Positions 50,457-59,580 of a stretch of 64,000 bases of DNA are shown in pieces. This DNA is from Kitasatospora sp. NA04385. Lineage in GTDB: Bacteria > Actinomycetota > Actinomycetes > Streptomycetales > Streptomycetaceae. Below the pieces are notes generated by a model. The model was not told the origin of the DNA. It saw only the letters and a program-made list of their open reading frames with translations, and searched no databases. The DNA lies in assembly GCF_013364235.1 (NCBI RefSeq), contig NZ_CP054919.1:701570-765569 (forward strand), read 5' to 3'. The position numbers were made by a program, and so were the translations under genes. Within the stretch, counting starts at the first letter, position 1. Each line of letters begins with the position of its first letter.

Positions 50457-51632
50457 CTAAAGCCAGTTGCGACGCTTGAAGATCAGGTAGAGGCTGACAC
50501 AGACCACGCCCATCAGGCCGATCGCGAAGGGGTAGCCGAAGGCCCAGTGGAGTTCCGGCATCTCCTCGAAGTTCATGCCGTAGACGGTGCCGATGAGGGT
50601 GGGGGCGAAGAGGATGGCGGCCCAGGAGGAGATCTTCTTGATCTCGTCGTTCTGGGCGTGCCCGGCCTCGGCGAGCTGCTTCATCTCCTCGTTCTGACGC
50701 TGGGAGACCAGGGTCGCGTTGACGGTGAGGATGTTCTGGAGCATCTGGCGGAAGCCGTCGACGCGTTCGGCGGCGTAGGTGGCGTGGTCGGCGACGTCGC
50801 GCAGGTAGCGCTGGAGCTCCTCGTCGGTGCCGTACTTCTGGAAGCCGCCCTCCAGGGAGCGCATGATCTCCAGCAGCGGGCCGGTGGCGCGCTGGAACTC
50901 GATGACCTCGCGGGAGAGTTCGTAGATGCGACGGGAGACCTCGGGGTCGCCGCCGAAGACCTCGGTCTCGATCTCGTCGATGTCGTGCTGGAGACCGGCG
51001 ATGACGGGGGCGTAGCCGTCGACCACGGCGTCCAGGACGGCGTAGAGCACGGCTTCGGGACCGAGGGCGAGCAGTTCGGGGTCGGCTTCGAGCCGGCTGC
51101 GGACCATGGAGATGTCGGGCGACTGGGAGTGCCGGACGGTGAGCACGAAGTCGGGGCCGACGAAGAGGTGGATCTCGCCGAAGTCGACCTCCTCGACGTC
51201 GTCGAGGTAGCGGGCGGCGCGCAGCACCACGAACAGGGTGTCGCCGTAGCGTTCCAGCTTGGGGCGCTGGTGGGCGACGATGGCGTCTTCCAGGGCGAGC
51301 TCGTGCAGGTCGAACTTCTCGGCGGCTTCGACGAGTTGGGCCTCGGCGGGACGGTAGAGGCCGATCCACGCCATGGTGCCGGGCTTGCCGGGGAGTTCGC
51401 GGTAGATCTCGGCGAGGCTGGCGGGGGTCTCTATCCGGTGGCCGTCGCGGTAGACGGCGGCGTCGACGACGGAGCGCTCCAGCGAGACGGGCTCGCGGGG
51501 GTCGTGGTCCTGCTCGGAGCGCGGGTCCATGGAGTGTTCGGGGGCCGAGGCGCGGTCGGCGGGGCGCCGGGCGGTGGTACGGCTGAAGGGTCGCTTGCTC
51601 GCGCGCACGGCGCGCACACGCCAGTCGGACAC
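50457..51632 (-). CDS. corA: CorA-family magnesium/cobalt transporter
   Basis: A 391-residue protein. The cytoplasmic funnel domain includes GTMAWIGLYRPAEAQLVEAA and HQRPKLERYGDTLFVVLRAA. The long stalk helix carries DIDEIETEVFGGDPEVSRRI. Two C-terminal helices flank the selectivity motif YGMNFEEMPE, and the basic end is FKRRNWL. It forms a pentameric Mg2+ channel. GTG 51632 follows GGAGG. An upstream reading frame of 34 codons precedes it by 111 bases. Confidence 0.96.
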   Translation of the reverse strand: MSDWRVRAVRASKRPFSRTTARRPADRASAPEHSMDPRSEQDHDPREPVSLERSVVDAAVYRDGHRIETPASLAEIYRELPGKPGTMAWIGLYRPAEAQLVEAAEKFDLHELALEDAIVAHQRPKLERYGDTLFVVLRAARYLDDVEEVDFGEIHLFVGPDFVLTVRHSQSPDISMVRSRLEADPELLALGPEAVLYAVLDAVVDGYAPVIAGLQHDIDEIETEVFGGDPEVSRRIYELSREVIEFQRATGPLLEIMRSLEGGFQKYGTDEELQRYLRDVADHATYAAERVDGFRQMLQNILTVNATLVSQRQNEEMKQLAEAGHAQNDEIKKISSWAAILFAPTLIGTVYGMNFEEMPELHWAFGYPFAIGLMGVVCVSLYLIFKRRNWL

Positions 51633-52164
51633 GGCGGTACCTCCACGGGTTCCGGTGCCGCCGGGCCATGAGGAGGAGGAGCAGGCGGCAGGCTCCGGTG
51701 GCAGCCGTGCGCGGGCGCGCGGCGCTGGCGTGAACGCGGGGGTTCAGTAGACGGCGCGACGCGGACGCGGGCGGTGGTACCGGGGGCCATGAGCGGGTGG
51801 GTACGTCCCGGAGCGGGGCCGACTTCGGCCCGGACTACTGCACTCCACTGCTCTCACCTCCTGTACGCCCGGACGCCCGGGGGCGTCACGACCGCGGCCC
51901 AGTCTAGCCCCGCGCACCGGCCCTCCCCGCCAGGCGCCCGCCGAGCCCCCGTCCCCGCCCCCGCCCCCGCCAGACCCCCGCCCCCCCTGCCAGAGACGGC
52001 AACGGTCAGGCGGCAGCGGCCGGGCCGGAAGAGCGAGCGCGTCGTGCGGCCGATCCGGCCGGTCGGGGTGCCAGGCTGGGCACGGCGGGTGGACGGGCGC
52101 TCCGCGCGAGGCGCGCGCCCGGTGCCCCGCCGCTCCCCCGGACCTCCGCGAGAAGGACCTGGCC
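51633..52164. other. Divergent control region, corA / D-lactate-dehydrogenase-type gene
   Basis: 532 bases. The corA side holds the leader ORF (51744-51848). A small hairpin (GGGCCGA/TCGGCCC, near 51819-51832) lies inside it. The right half is a GC-rich, proline-codon-rich stretch without a gene I can support. I looked for an Mg2+ riboswitch and found no recognisable M-box. Confidence 0.45.
51744..51848 (-). CDS. Candidate leader peptide of corA (34 residues, Pro/Arg-rich)
   Basis: GTG 51848 is preceded by AGGAGG at ideal spacing, one of the best ribosome binding sites in the window. The peptide (ECSSPGRSRPRSGTYPPAHG, then PRYHRPRPRRAVY) has eight prolines and nine arginines. The stop lies 111 bases before corA. 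Proline-rich leader ORFs control the Mg2+ transporter gene mgtA in enterobacteria by ribosome stalling. A similar role here is inferred from position and composition only. Confidence 0.55.
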   Translation of the reverse strand: MECSSPGRSRPRSGTYPPAHGPRYHRPRPRRAVY

Positions 52165-55110
52165 GTGCCGCTCTTCGTCCCGCCGCCCCGACTGCTGCGC
52201 CCCGAGCACCTGCTGGACTCGCCCGACAAGGTCCCGGACTCGCTGGCGGCCGGCACGCCGGAGCCGCTGCGGGCGGGCCTGGTGGGCCTGCTGGGCGGGG
52301 CGAAGGTGCTCAGCAAGGTGTCGGACCTGGTGAAGTACGCCTCCGACGCGAGCCCGTACCGCTTCGTGCCGCAGGTGGTGGTGGTCGCCGAGACGGTGGC
52401 GGACGTGGCGGCGGTGTTCCGGTACGCGCACCGCAACGGCCGGACGCTGGTGTTCCGGGCCGCCGGGACGTCGCTGAACGGGCAGGCGCAGGGCGAGGAC
52501 ATCCTGGTGGACGTCCGGCGGGCCTGGGCGGGGACGGGCGCCGGGGCGGGCGCCCGGATGCTGCCGGACGGCGTGCACGCCCGGATCGCGCCGGGCACGA
52601 CGGTGCTGCGGGCGAACGCGGCGCTGGCCCGGCACGGGCGGCTGCTGGGGCCGGACCCGGCGAGCGGGCGGGTGGCCACCGTGGGCGGGGTGGTGGCGAA
52701 CAACGCGTGCGGGATGACGGCGGGCACCACCCGCAACTCCTACCGGCTGCTGTCGGAGGTGACGTTCGTCCTGCCGTCCGGCACCGTGGTGGACACCGGC
52801 GCGGCGGACGCCGACGAGCGGCTGCGGGAGGCCGAACCGGCGCTCTGCGCGGGCCTGTTGGAGCTGAAGCGGGAGGTGGAGGCGGACGCCGCGCTGGTGG
52901 CCAGGATCCGGGCCAAGTACGAGCTGAAGAACACCAACGGCTACCGGCTGGACGCCCTGCTGGACGGGGACACCCCGGCGGCGATCCTGCGCGGCCTGGT
53001 GGTCGGTTCGGAGGGCACCCTCGGCTTCATCGCCGACACGGTGTTCGAGACAGTGCCGCTGGAGCGCCGCACCTCCACCGCGCTGCTGTTCTTCCCGAGC
53101 CTGGCGGACGCGGCGGCGGCCGTCCCGGGCTTCAACGACCTGGGCGCCCGCGCGGTGGAACTGATGGACGGCAACACGCTGCGCGCGCTGGCCGTCGTCC
53201 AGGGCGTCCCGGACGACTGGGCCCGGATCCCGCGCGAGGTGACGGCCCTGCTGGTGGAGTTCCGCGCCCCGGACGAACGGACGCTGGCCGGGTACGAGGA
53301 GGCCGCCCGGCACGCCGTCGAACGGCTCGCCCTGGTGCGGCCGGTGGAGTCCGCGAGCAACGCCTTCACCCGCGACCGGGCCGTCGCCGCCGTGTACTGG
53401 CACGCCCGGGAGGCGTTCGTGACGGCGGTCGGCGGGACCCGCCCGCCCGGCACCGTGCTGATCACCGAGGACTTCGCCGTCCCGCCGGCCCGGCTGGCCG
53501 AGGCCTGCACGGCGCTGCTCGACCTCCAGGCCGCGCACGGCTTCGACGCCGCCGTCTCCGGGCACGCCGCGCACGGCAACCTGCACTTCCTGCTGACCTT
53601 CGACGCCGCCCGCCCCGAGGACGTCCGCCGCTACGCCGCGTTCATGGACGAGTTCTGCGCCATGACCGTCGAGCGCTTCGACGGCGCGCTGAAGGCCGAG
53701 CACGCCACCGGGCGCAACATCGCCCCGTACCTGGCGCTGGAGTGGGGCGAGCGGGCCACCGCCGTGATGTGGCGGATCAAGGAGTTGTTCGACCCGCACG
53801 GCGTCCTCGCCCCCGGGGTGGTGCTCAGCCGCGACCCGGAGATCCACCTGAAGGGCCTCAAGTCGATCCCGCCGATCGAGGCGGTCGCCGACCCGTGCAT
53901 CGAGTGCGGCTTCTGCGAGGCGGTCTGCCCCAGCCACGACCTGACCACCTCGCCGCGCCAACGGATCGTGCTGCGCCGGGAGATGACCCGCCAGGACGAC
54001 GGCTCGAAGGTGCTGGACGAGTTGCTCGACTCGTACGGCTACGACGCCGTCGACACCTGCGCGGGCGACTCCACCTGCAAGCTGGCCTGCCCGGTCGGCA
54101 TCGACACCGGCGCGCTGATGAAGGACTTCCGGCACCGGCGGCACTCCGCCTTCGAGGAGCGGAACGCCGCGGCGGCGGCCGACCGGTTCGCGCTGCTGGA
54201 GGCCGCCGCCCGCACCGGTCTGCGCGCGGCCGCCCACCTGCCCGACCGGCTGCTGGAGGCCGTCACCGGCGCGGCCCGCGCCGCGGTCCGCCCGGACCTC
54301 GTCCCGGCCTGGCTGCCGGAGATCCCGTCGGGGGCGGCGCGGGCGCTGCCGCCCACCGGGCCCCGGGAGGAGGCAGCGGCCGTCTACTACGTGGCCTGCG
54401 TGAACCGGATCTTCGACTCCACCGGCGGCGGGGAGCACGCCTCGCTGCCGCAGGCCGTCGTGGACGTCTCCCGGCGGGCCGGAAAGCCGGTGTGGATCCC
54501 CGCCGACCTGCCCGGGACGTGCTGCGCGACCATCTGGCACTCCAAGGGCTACCCGGACGGCAACGCGCTGATGGCGAACCGGATCGTCGAGCGGGCCTGG
54601 GAGTGGACCGGCCACGGCGCGCTGCCGCTGGTGGTCGACGCGTCCTCCTGCACGCTCGGCATCGCCGACGAGGTGCTGCCGTACCTGAGCGGGGAGAACC
54701 GCGCGCGCCACGCCCGGCTGACCGTCGTCGACTCCACCACCTGGGCGGCCGGCCTGCTGCCGCACCTGACCGTCACCGCACCGCTGGCCAGTGCCGTCCT
54801 GCACCCCACCTGCTCGATGCGCCACCTGGACGTGGTCGGCGACCTGGCGGCCGTCGCCGGGGCGGTCAGCGCCGAGGTGGTGACCCCGGTGTACGCGGAG
54901 TGCTGCGGCTTCGCGGGCGACCGCGGCATGCTGCACGAGGAGCTGGCCGCCTCGGCGACCAGGCAGGAGGCCGCCGAGGTGCTCGCCCGCGAATTCGACG
55001 CCCACCTGAGCGCCAACCGGACGTGCGAGATCGGCATGGACCACGCCACCGGACGCGCCTACCGCTCCGTGCTGATCGCCCTGGAGCGGGCCACCCGCCC
55101 GGCCGGGTAA
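52165..55110 (+). CDS. FAD-linked, Fe-S D-lactate-dehydrogenase-type oxidoreductase
   Basis: A 981-residue fusion. The N-terminal FAD domain (PCMH type) has TLVFRAAGTSLNGQAQGEDI, then VATVGGVVANNACGMTAGT and GLVVGSEGTLGFIADT. The FAD-oxidase C-terminal domain ends KELFDPHGVLAPGVVLS. Two ferredoxin motifs follow, CIECGFCEAVCPS (from 578) and CAGDSTCKLACPVG (from 632). Two CCG-type domains close it (LPGTCCATIWHSKG, YAECCGFAGDRGM). The domain order is that of membrane-associated D-lactate or 2-hydroxyacid dehydrogenases feeding the respiratory chain. GTG 52165 follows AAGGAC. Confidence 0.93.
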   Translation: MPLFVPPPRLLRPEHLLDSPDKVPDSLAAGTPEPLRAGLVGLLGGAKVLSKVSDLVKYASDASPYRFVPQVVVVAETVADVAAVFRYAHRNGRTLVFRAAGTSLNGQAQGEDILVDVRRAWAGTGAGAGARMLPDGVHARIAPGTTVLRANAALARHGRLLGPDPASGRVATVGGVVANNACGMTAGTTRNSYRLLSEVTFVLPSGTVVDTGAADADERLREAEPALCAGLLELKREVEADAALVARIRAKYELKNTNGYRLDALLDGDTPAAILRGLVVGSEGTLGFIADTVFETVPLERRTSTALLFFPSLADAAAAVPGFNDLGARAVELMDGNTLRALAVVQGVPDDWARIPREVTALLVEFRAPDERTLAGYEEAARHAVERLALVRPVESASNAFTRDRAVAAVYWHAREAFVTAVGGTRPPGTVLITEDFAVPPARLAEACTALLDLQAAHGFDAAVSGHAAHGNLHFLLTFDAARPEDVRRYAAFMDEFCAMTVERFDGALKAEHATGRNIAPYLALEWGERATAVMWRIKELFDPHGVLAPGVVLSRDPEIHLKGLKSIPPIEAVADPCIECGFCEAVCPSHDLTTSPRQRIVLRREMTRQDDGSKVLDELLDSYGYDAVDTCAGDSTCKLACPVGIDTGALMKDFRHRRHSAFEERNAAAAADRFALLEAAARTGLRAAAHLPDRLLEAVTGAARAAVRPDLVPAWLPEIPSGAARALPPTGPREEAAAVYYVACVNRIFDSTGGGEHASLPQAVVDVSRRAGKPVWIPADLPGTCCATIWHSKGYPDGNALMANRIVERAWEWTGHGALPLVVDASSCTLGIADEVLPYLSGENRARHARLTVVDSTTWAAGLLPHLTVTAPLASAVLHPTCSMRHLDVVGDLAAVAGAVSAEVVTPVYAECCGFAGDRGMLHEELAASATRQEAAEVLAREFDAHLSANRTCEIGMDHATGRAYRSVLIALERATRPAG

Positions 55111-55152
55111 TCGCGTGGCGCGCACCGCCGCGGACGGGCCACACTCGGGCGG

Positions 55153-56115
55153 GTGATCGACGAACCCTGGACCCCCGACGACGAGCTGCGCGCGGCGGCC
55201 GCCCTGCTGTCCGCCGCCGAGCCCTCCCGGCGGGCCGCCGGGTACGACCGGCTGGCGGCGCGCACCGCGCCCGGGAAGGACGCGCTGCGGGCCTGGGCGG
55301 TCGACACCGTGCTGCCCCGGGTCGAGCGGGAGCCGGGCGGGCCCGCGCTGGCCGCGCTGGTGGACGTACTGGGAGCGGCGCAGGACGAGCGGGCGCTGCC
55401 GGTGCTGCTGGAGCTGGCCGGGCACCCGGACGGGGAGGTGCGCCTGGCGGTGGCGAAGGCGCTGCCGTTCGTCGGCGAGCCCGCCCAGGGCTCGCCCCGG
55501 GTGCGCGCCCTGCTGGCGCTGAGCCGGGACGCGGCCCCGGCGGTGCGGGACGCGGCGGTGTTCGGCCTGGGCACCCAGGGCGAGGCGTACGGCCCGGCGG
55601 TCCGGGCCGCGCTGCACGAGCGGCTGGACGACGAGGACGAGGAGGTCGCCGAGGAGGCGGTGCGCGGCCTGGCCCGCCGCCAGGACGCTTCGGTGCTGCC
55701 CCGGCTGATCGACCTGCTGGAGACGTACGTGGAGCCGCACCCGCTGACGCTGTCCGCCGCCGCGGTCCTGGGCCGTCCCGAACTGCTGCCGGTGCTGGCC
55801 GAGTTGGCGGCGGAGCGCCCGGAGGACCGGCGGATCGCGGCGGCCCTGGACGCCTGCGACCCGGCTCGGCGCGCGGAGCGCTCCGCGACGGCCTGGCGGC
55901 TGCTGGAGGAACTGGACGCCCGGCGACCGGACTTGGACGCCGCGCTGGTCTGGGACCGCTTCTCCACCGACCTGCGCCTGGAGGTCCACCACCCCGCCGA
56001 GCCGGGCGGCTACCTCCTGGACGCCCTGCTGCGCCGCGCCGGGCACGAACCGTCCCGGGCGGCCTCCCTGGTCGACGCCGACGTCCCGCCCGCCGACGTC
56101 CCGCCCGCCGCCTGA
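55153..56115 (+). CDS. HEAT-repeat protein
   Basis: A 320-residue all-helical protein made of HEAT/PBS-lyase-type repeats of about 31 residues: ERALPVLLELAGHPDGEVRL with AVAKALPFVG, then DAAPAVRDAAVFGLGTQGEA and DEDEEVAEEAVRGLARRQDA. Such solenoids bind proteins; no catalytic site is seen. It ends with a short PPADVPPAA repeat. It starts 42 bases after the dehydrogenase gene and may be co-transcribed. The start is GTG 55153; the RBS is weak. Confidence 0.85.
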   Translation: MIDEPWTPDDELRAAAALLSAAEPSRRAAGYDRLAARTAPGKDALRAWAVDTVLPRVEREPGGPALAALVDVLGAAQDERALPVLLELAGHPDGEVRLAVAKALPFVGEPAQGSPRVRALLALSRDAAPAVRDAAVFGLGTQGEAYGPAVRAALHERLDDEDEEVAEEAVRGLARRQDASVLPRLIDLLETYVEPHPLTLSAAAVLGRPELLPVLAELAAERPEDRRIAAALDACDPARRAERSATAWRLLEELDARRPDLDAALVWDRFSTDLRLEVHHPAEPGGYLLDALLRRAGHEPSRAASLVDADVPPADVPPAA

Positions 56116-56134
56116 CGCCTACTCCCCTACTCCC

Positions 56135-57055
56135 CTACTCCCCCCGCAGCGGCCGGACGATCTCCTCCACCAGCCAGCTGGCGACGCCCGGCGGGTAGGG
56201 CGCCCGCAGGCTCAGCACCAGGTGGGTGAAGCCCGCGGCGATCAGCTCGGCGAGCACGGCGCGGTCCCGGGCCGGGTCCTGGTACGAGACGATGTACTGC
56301 ACGGAGCGGGTGAGCGTCGCGGGGTCGCGGCCGATCGCGGCGCAGTGCGCGTCCAGCACGCGGGCACGTTCGGTGACGGCGGCGACGGTGTTGTGCGGCG
56401 GGCCGGGGACGTTCCAGATGTCGGCCCGTTCGGCGACCAGGCGCAGCAGCCTGGTCCCCCAGCCGCCGATCAGGATCGGCGGGCCGGGGCACTGCACGGG
56501 GCCCGGGTGGTTGTGGTTGCCGGTCAGGGTGGTCCAGCGTCCCGCGAAGTCGAACGCCTCCCCGCTCCACATGCCGCGCAGCACCTCGATCGTCTCGGCG
56601 AGCCGGGCGATGCCCTCGCCGGGCGGCACCAGGTCCAGCCCGTAGCCGGCGTACTCGGCGACGGCCGGGTTCTCCCCGGCGATGCCGCCCGCGCCGGCGG
56701 GCTGGTGGGTGCCGCCGACGCCGAGGCCCATGACGAGCCGCCCGCCGGAGAGGACGTCGACGGTGGTGGCCATCTTGCCGAGCAGGGCGGGGTGGCGCAG
56801 CGGGTTGGCGGTGACCAGCAGGCCGAGCCGCAGCCGCCGGGTGCGGGCGGCGAGGGCGCTGAGCAGGGTCCAGCCCTCCAGGACGTCGCCGTCCTTGGGG
56901 CCGACGACGGGCATCAGGTGGTCCCACAGCCAGGCGTCGGCGAGTTCGGGGAGCTCGTCGGCCTCCTCCCAGACCCGCAGGATCTCGGGGTAGCCGACGC
57001 GCATGGGTGTGGTCTTGACGCCGAACGTGACGGCGGGTGGCGTGAGTGGCTCCAT
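56135..57055 (-). CDS. LLM-class flavin-dependent oxidoreductase
   Basis: A 306-residue luciferase-like monooxygenase, probably F420- or FMN-dependent. Motifs: ADAWLWDHLMPVVGPKDGDV, then LLVTANPLRHPALLGKMATT, DVLSGGRLVMGLGVGG and GPPILIGGWGTRLLRLVAER. The substrate is unknown. ATG 57055 lies 113 bases from a divergent MarR gene, a common regulator-enzyme pairing, so the MarR protein probably controls it. It converges closely on the HEAT-repeat gene. Confidence 0.9.
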   Translation of the reverse strand: MEPLTPPAVTFGVKTTPMRVGYPEILRVWEEADELPELADAWLWDHLMPVVGPKDGDVLEGWTLLSALAARTRRLRLGLLVTANPLRHPALLGKMATTVDVLSGGRLVMGLGVGGTHQPAGAGGIAGENPAVAEYAGYGLDLVPPGEGIARLAETIEVLRGMWSGEAFDFAGRWTTLTGNHNHPGPVQCPGPPILIGGWGTRLLRLVAERADIWNVPGPPHNTVAAVTERARVLDAHCAAIGRDPATLTRSVQYIVSYQDPARDRAVLAELIAAGFTHLVLSLRAPYPPGVASWLVEEIVRPLRGE

Positions 57056-57076
57056 GTTTCGTCAGCCTAGCCGATC

Positions 57077-57144
57077 GTCAGCACTACTGACTATCGCCCT
57101 GCCAAACCATCACTTCACCCGAACATCACCTCGCCCGAACATCA
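57077..57144. promoter_or_regulatory. Operator-like repeats between the LLM and MarR genes
   Basis: An inverted repeat GTCAG-N5-CTGAC lies at 57077-57091. A direct repeat CCCGAACATCA occurs at 57118-57128 and 57134-57144 (16-base period). Both sit in the short divergent promoter region and are candidate MarR sites. Confidence 0.5.
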
Positions 57145-57167
57145 GCGACCCCGGCTATCCTCGCCCC

Positions 57168-57611
57168 ATGACGAGCGACGCCCGCCCCGAGCAGCTCACC
57201 GACCGGCTCGGCTACCTGCTCAAGCACGCCCACCTGCGCTACACCGACGCCTCCGCCCGGGCCCTGTCCCCGCTCGGCACGGACGGGCGCGAGCTGGCGG
57301 TGCTCGCCGTCCTGGCCTCGGACACCCCGCTCTCCCAGCAGGAGGCGGCCGGGCAGCTGGGCGTGGACCGCACCACGATGGTCGCCCTGGTCGACGCCCT
57401 GGAGGCGAGGTCGCTGGCCGAGCGGGTCCGCAGCCCCGCCGACCGCCGCAAGAACATCGTCCGACTCACCGACCGGGGACGGCAGTTGCTCGACCGGGCG
57501 GAGGACGTCCGGCTGCGCACCGAACGGGAGTTCCTGGCCGCCCTGCCCGCCCCGGACGCACAGGCCCTGCTCGCCGCCCTCCGGGTGCTGGCCACCGGAA
57601 CGGACGGCTGA
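57168..57611 (+). CDS. MarR-family transcriptional regulator
   Basis: A 147-residue winged-helix regulator. Motifs: LTDRLGYLLKHAHLRYTDAS, then LSQQEAAGQLGVDRTTMVAL (recognition helix) and RSPADRRKNIVRLTDRGRQL (wing). The ATG at 57168 has no Shine-Dalgarno sequence, and TATCCT ends seven bases upstream, so the mRNA is probably leaderless. It likely represses itself and the divergent LLM oxidoreductase gene in response to a small ligand. Confidence 0.93.
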   Translation: MTSDARPEQLTDRLGYLLKHAHLRYTDASARALSPLGTDGRELAVLAVLASDTPLSQQEAAGQLGVDRTTMVALVDALEARSLAERVRSPADRRKNIVRLTDRGRQLLDRAEDVRLRTEREFLAALPAPDAQALLAALRVLATGTDG

Positions 57612-57841
57612 GAGCCGCCGGAACGAACCCGCCGAGCCGCCGGAACGGACCGCTGAGAGCCGCCGGGCCTGGCCGCCGACCCGCCGGAACGGACCTCCGG
57701 ACCGCCGACGGGCGCGCGCTGCGGAGTGCCCCCGCGCGCCCGGGCGCACTTCCGCACGCCCGGCGACCGAAGGATGACCAGGCGTTTCGCCGGGAATGCC
57801 CCGGGTTGCCCGTGCCCGTCGCACCGCCGGAGCGTGACCGA

Positions 57842-58579
57842 GTGACCACCCCGCCATCCGACCCCTCGCAGCCCGACCCGTCCCCGCCCGCCGACCACCC
57901 GCAGGCACCCGTCGTGTTCGACGCGCCGTTCTCGGACCGCTCGCAGTGGGCCGCCGGGGCCACCTCCGCGTACCCGCCGGGCGGGCGCAACACGGGCGAC
58001 AACAAGCTCGACCACCTGGTGCCCGGGTACGGCCCGGACGGAGACAGGTTCACCGCGCTGCGGGAGAACGCGGGCAGCTGGCGCACCCCGCTGGTGACCA
58101 CCGAGGGCACCTCGGGCGGGTTCGAACTGCGGACGGGCGACCGGCTGGAGGCGCGCTGCCAGCTGACGGCCGACCAGGGCGTCTGGCCCGCGATCTGGAC
58201 CTGGGGGCGGGACGTCGCACCGGGGCAGCCGCAGAACGGCCACGGGGAGGTGGACGTGCTGGAGTACCACGACGACCACCCGCGGCTGCTGGAGCTGAGC
58301 AACCACGTCCGCCCCGGCGACCCGGCCTACCTGGACGGGCTGGTGACGCCTGGCCGGTGGTTCACCGTCGCCTGCACCTTCGGCGCCGACTCGGTGCGCT
58401 GGGAGCTGGACGGCCGCGAGGTGTACGCCGACGGCCGCGGCGTCGGGCCCGGCTGGCGGGCCTGGATCATCGTCAACCTGTCCGTCGCGGGCGGCCGCTA
58501 CGGCCACCGCCGACCGCGTGTGAACGCCCGCCGGCTGTCCTGGCGCTGCCGCGACCTGAAGGTCCGCCGCCCGCACTGA
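57842..58579 (+). CDS. GH16-like beta-glucanase-fold protein without signal peptide
   Basis: A 245-residue protein with the GH16 catalytic signature EVDVLE (Glu136, Asp138, Glu141) in GHGEVDVLEYHDDHPRLLEL. It also has WPAIWTWGRDV, ELSNHVRPGD and a jelly-roll end (GWRAWIIVNLSVAGGRYGHR). A Pro/Asp/Ser-rich N-terminus of about 30 residues is not a signal peptide, so export is not evident. GTG 57842 is used, with GGAG ten bases upstream. It would hydrolyse beta-1,3/1,4-glucans or a related polysaccharide. It ends 20 bases before the exosortase-linked operon, convergently. Confidence 0.82.
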   Translation: MTTPPSDPSQPDPSPPADHPQAPVVFDAPFSDRSQWAAGATSAYPPGGRNTGDNKLDHLVPGYGPDGDRFTALRENAGSWRTPLVTTEGTSGGFELRTGDRLEARCQLTADQGVWPAIWTWGRDVAPGQPQNGHGEVDVLEYHDDHPRLLELSNHVRPGDPAYLDGLVTPGRWFTVACTFGADSVRWELDGREVYADGRGVGPGWRAWIIVNLSVAGGRYGHRRPRVNARRLSWRCRDLKVRRPH

Positions 58580-58598
58580 CCCCGGCGCCGACGCCCCC

Positions 58599-59567
58599 TC
58601 AGCTCGCCGCGTCCACCCGCGCCGCCGTCCCGGAGCCGTGCACCAGGTGCTCGGTGAAGCTGCGCACCGTGGTCACCCCCGGCCGGTACCGCAGCGCCGC
58701 CGGGTCGGGGGCGCCGCCGAGCAGCATCCGCAGGTACTGGCCGACCAGGTCGGCGCCCGCCGCCAGCGAGATCGGCAGGCCGCCGGAGCAGCGCGGGTTG
58801 ACCTCCACCACCCGGGCCGGGCCGTCCTCCGCCAGGAAGCCCTGGACGTTGACCAGTCCGGTCAGGCCCAGTGCCCCGGTCAGCCGCTCCACCAGGGCGT
58901 CCACCCGGGGGTCGGCGAAGGTGGTGCCCCGGGTGGCGATCCCGCCGCGCACCTGGGTGCGCCAGCGCGGGACGGCGGCGTGCACGGTGCCGTCCCGGCC
59001 GATCAGGCAGTCCGCGGTGAACTCCCGCCCCGGCAGCAGGGTCTGCACGATCGGCTCCGGGACGCGGCGCAGCAGGGTCGGGAAGTCCTCCGGGTCGTGG
59101 ACGGCGTACACGTCCCGCGAGCCCCGGCCGCGCCGCGGCTTGACGATCCACGGGCCGGGCAGCGCGCCCGGTCCGCCGAGGGAGGTGCCGGGGGCGGGGA
59201 CGTCCCCGATCGCCCGGGCGAAGGCCCACTTGTCCAGGCAGGCGGTGACCGTTCGGGCCGCCGGGAACCAGGCCGCGACCCCCTGGTCCGTGAACTCGCC
59301 CTCCCGTCCGGCGAGCCGTTCCAGTTCCTCGCCGACGGTCACCACCAGGGCGGTGCAGCCCCGCTGCACGGCGGTGTCCAGCAGCGCCGCCGGGTAGTCG
59401 GCGTCCCCGGCCGGGGGCAGCAGCACCGCCTCGTGCCCGAGGTGCAGCCCGGCGCCCTGCGGGTCCGCGTCCCCCACCACCGGGATCAGCCCGGCCCGCG
59501 CCGCCTCCCGCGCCACCACCACCCCGGCCGGCCCGCCGCCGCCGGTCACCAGCACCCGCACCGCCAT
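58599..59567 (-). CDS. ATP-grasp ligase (carbamoyl-phosphate-synthase-like)
   Basis: A 322-residue enzyme. Pre-ATP-grasp Rossmann part: VRVLVTGGGGPAGVVVAREA. ATP-grasp core: GPWIVKPRRGRGSRDVYAV, then VNVQGFLAEDGPARVVEVNP with RCSGG. Such proteins join a carboxylate to an amine or thiol using ATP. ATG 59567 follows GGAGGAG. Last gene of the operon, after the exosortase gene; a 17-bp tandem repeat fills the gap. The substrate is probably a sugar- or peptide-linked carboxylate in the same pathway, which is inference. Confidence 0.88.
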   Translation of the reverse strand: MAVRVLVTGGGGPAGVVVAREAARAGLIPVVGDADPQGAGLHLGHEAVLLPPAGDADYPAALLDTAVQRGCTALVVTVGEELERLAGREGEFTDQGVAAWFPAARTVTACLDKWAFARAIGDVPAPGTSLGGPGALPGPWIVKPRRGRGSRDVYAVHDPEDFPTLLRRVPEPIVQTLLPGREFTADCLIGRDGTVHAAVPRWRTQVRGGIATRGTTFADPRVDALVERLTGALGLTGLVNVQGFLAEDGPARVVEVNPRCSGGLPISLAAGADLVGQYLRMLLGGAPDPAALRYRPGVTTVRSFTEHLVHGSGTAARVDAAS

Positions 59568-59580
59568 CGTCTCCTCCACC

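Noticed and set aside
51633..52164. Mg2+ riboswitch ahead of corA
   Set aside because: No M-box-like conserved core or paired helices could be identified by eye; only a small hairpin and the leader ORF are visible.
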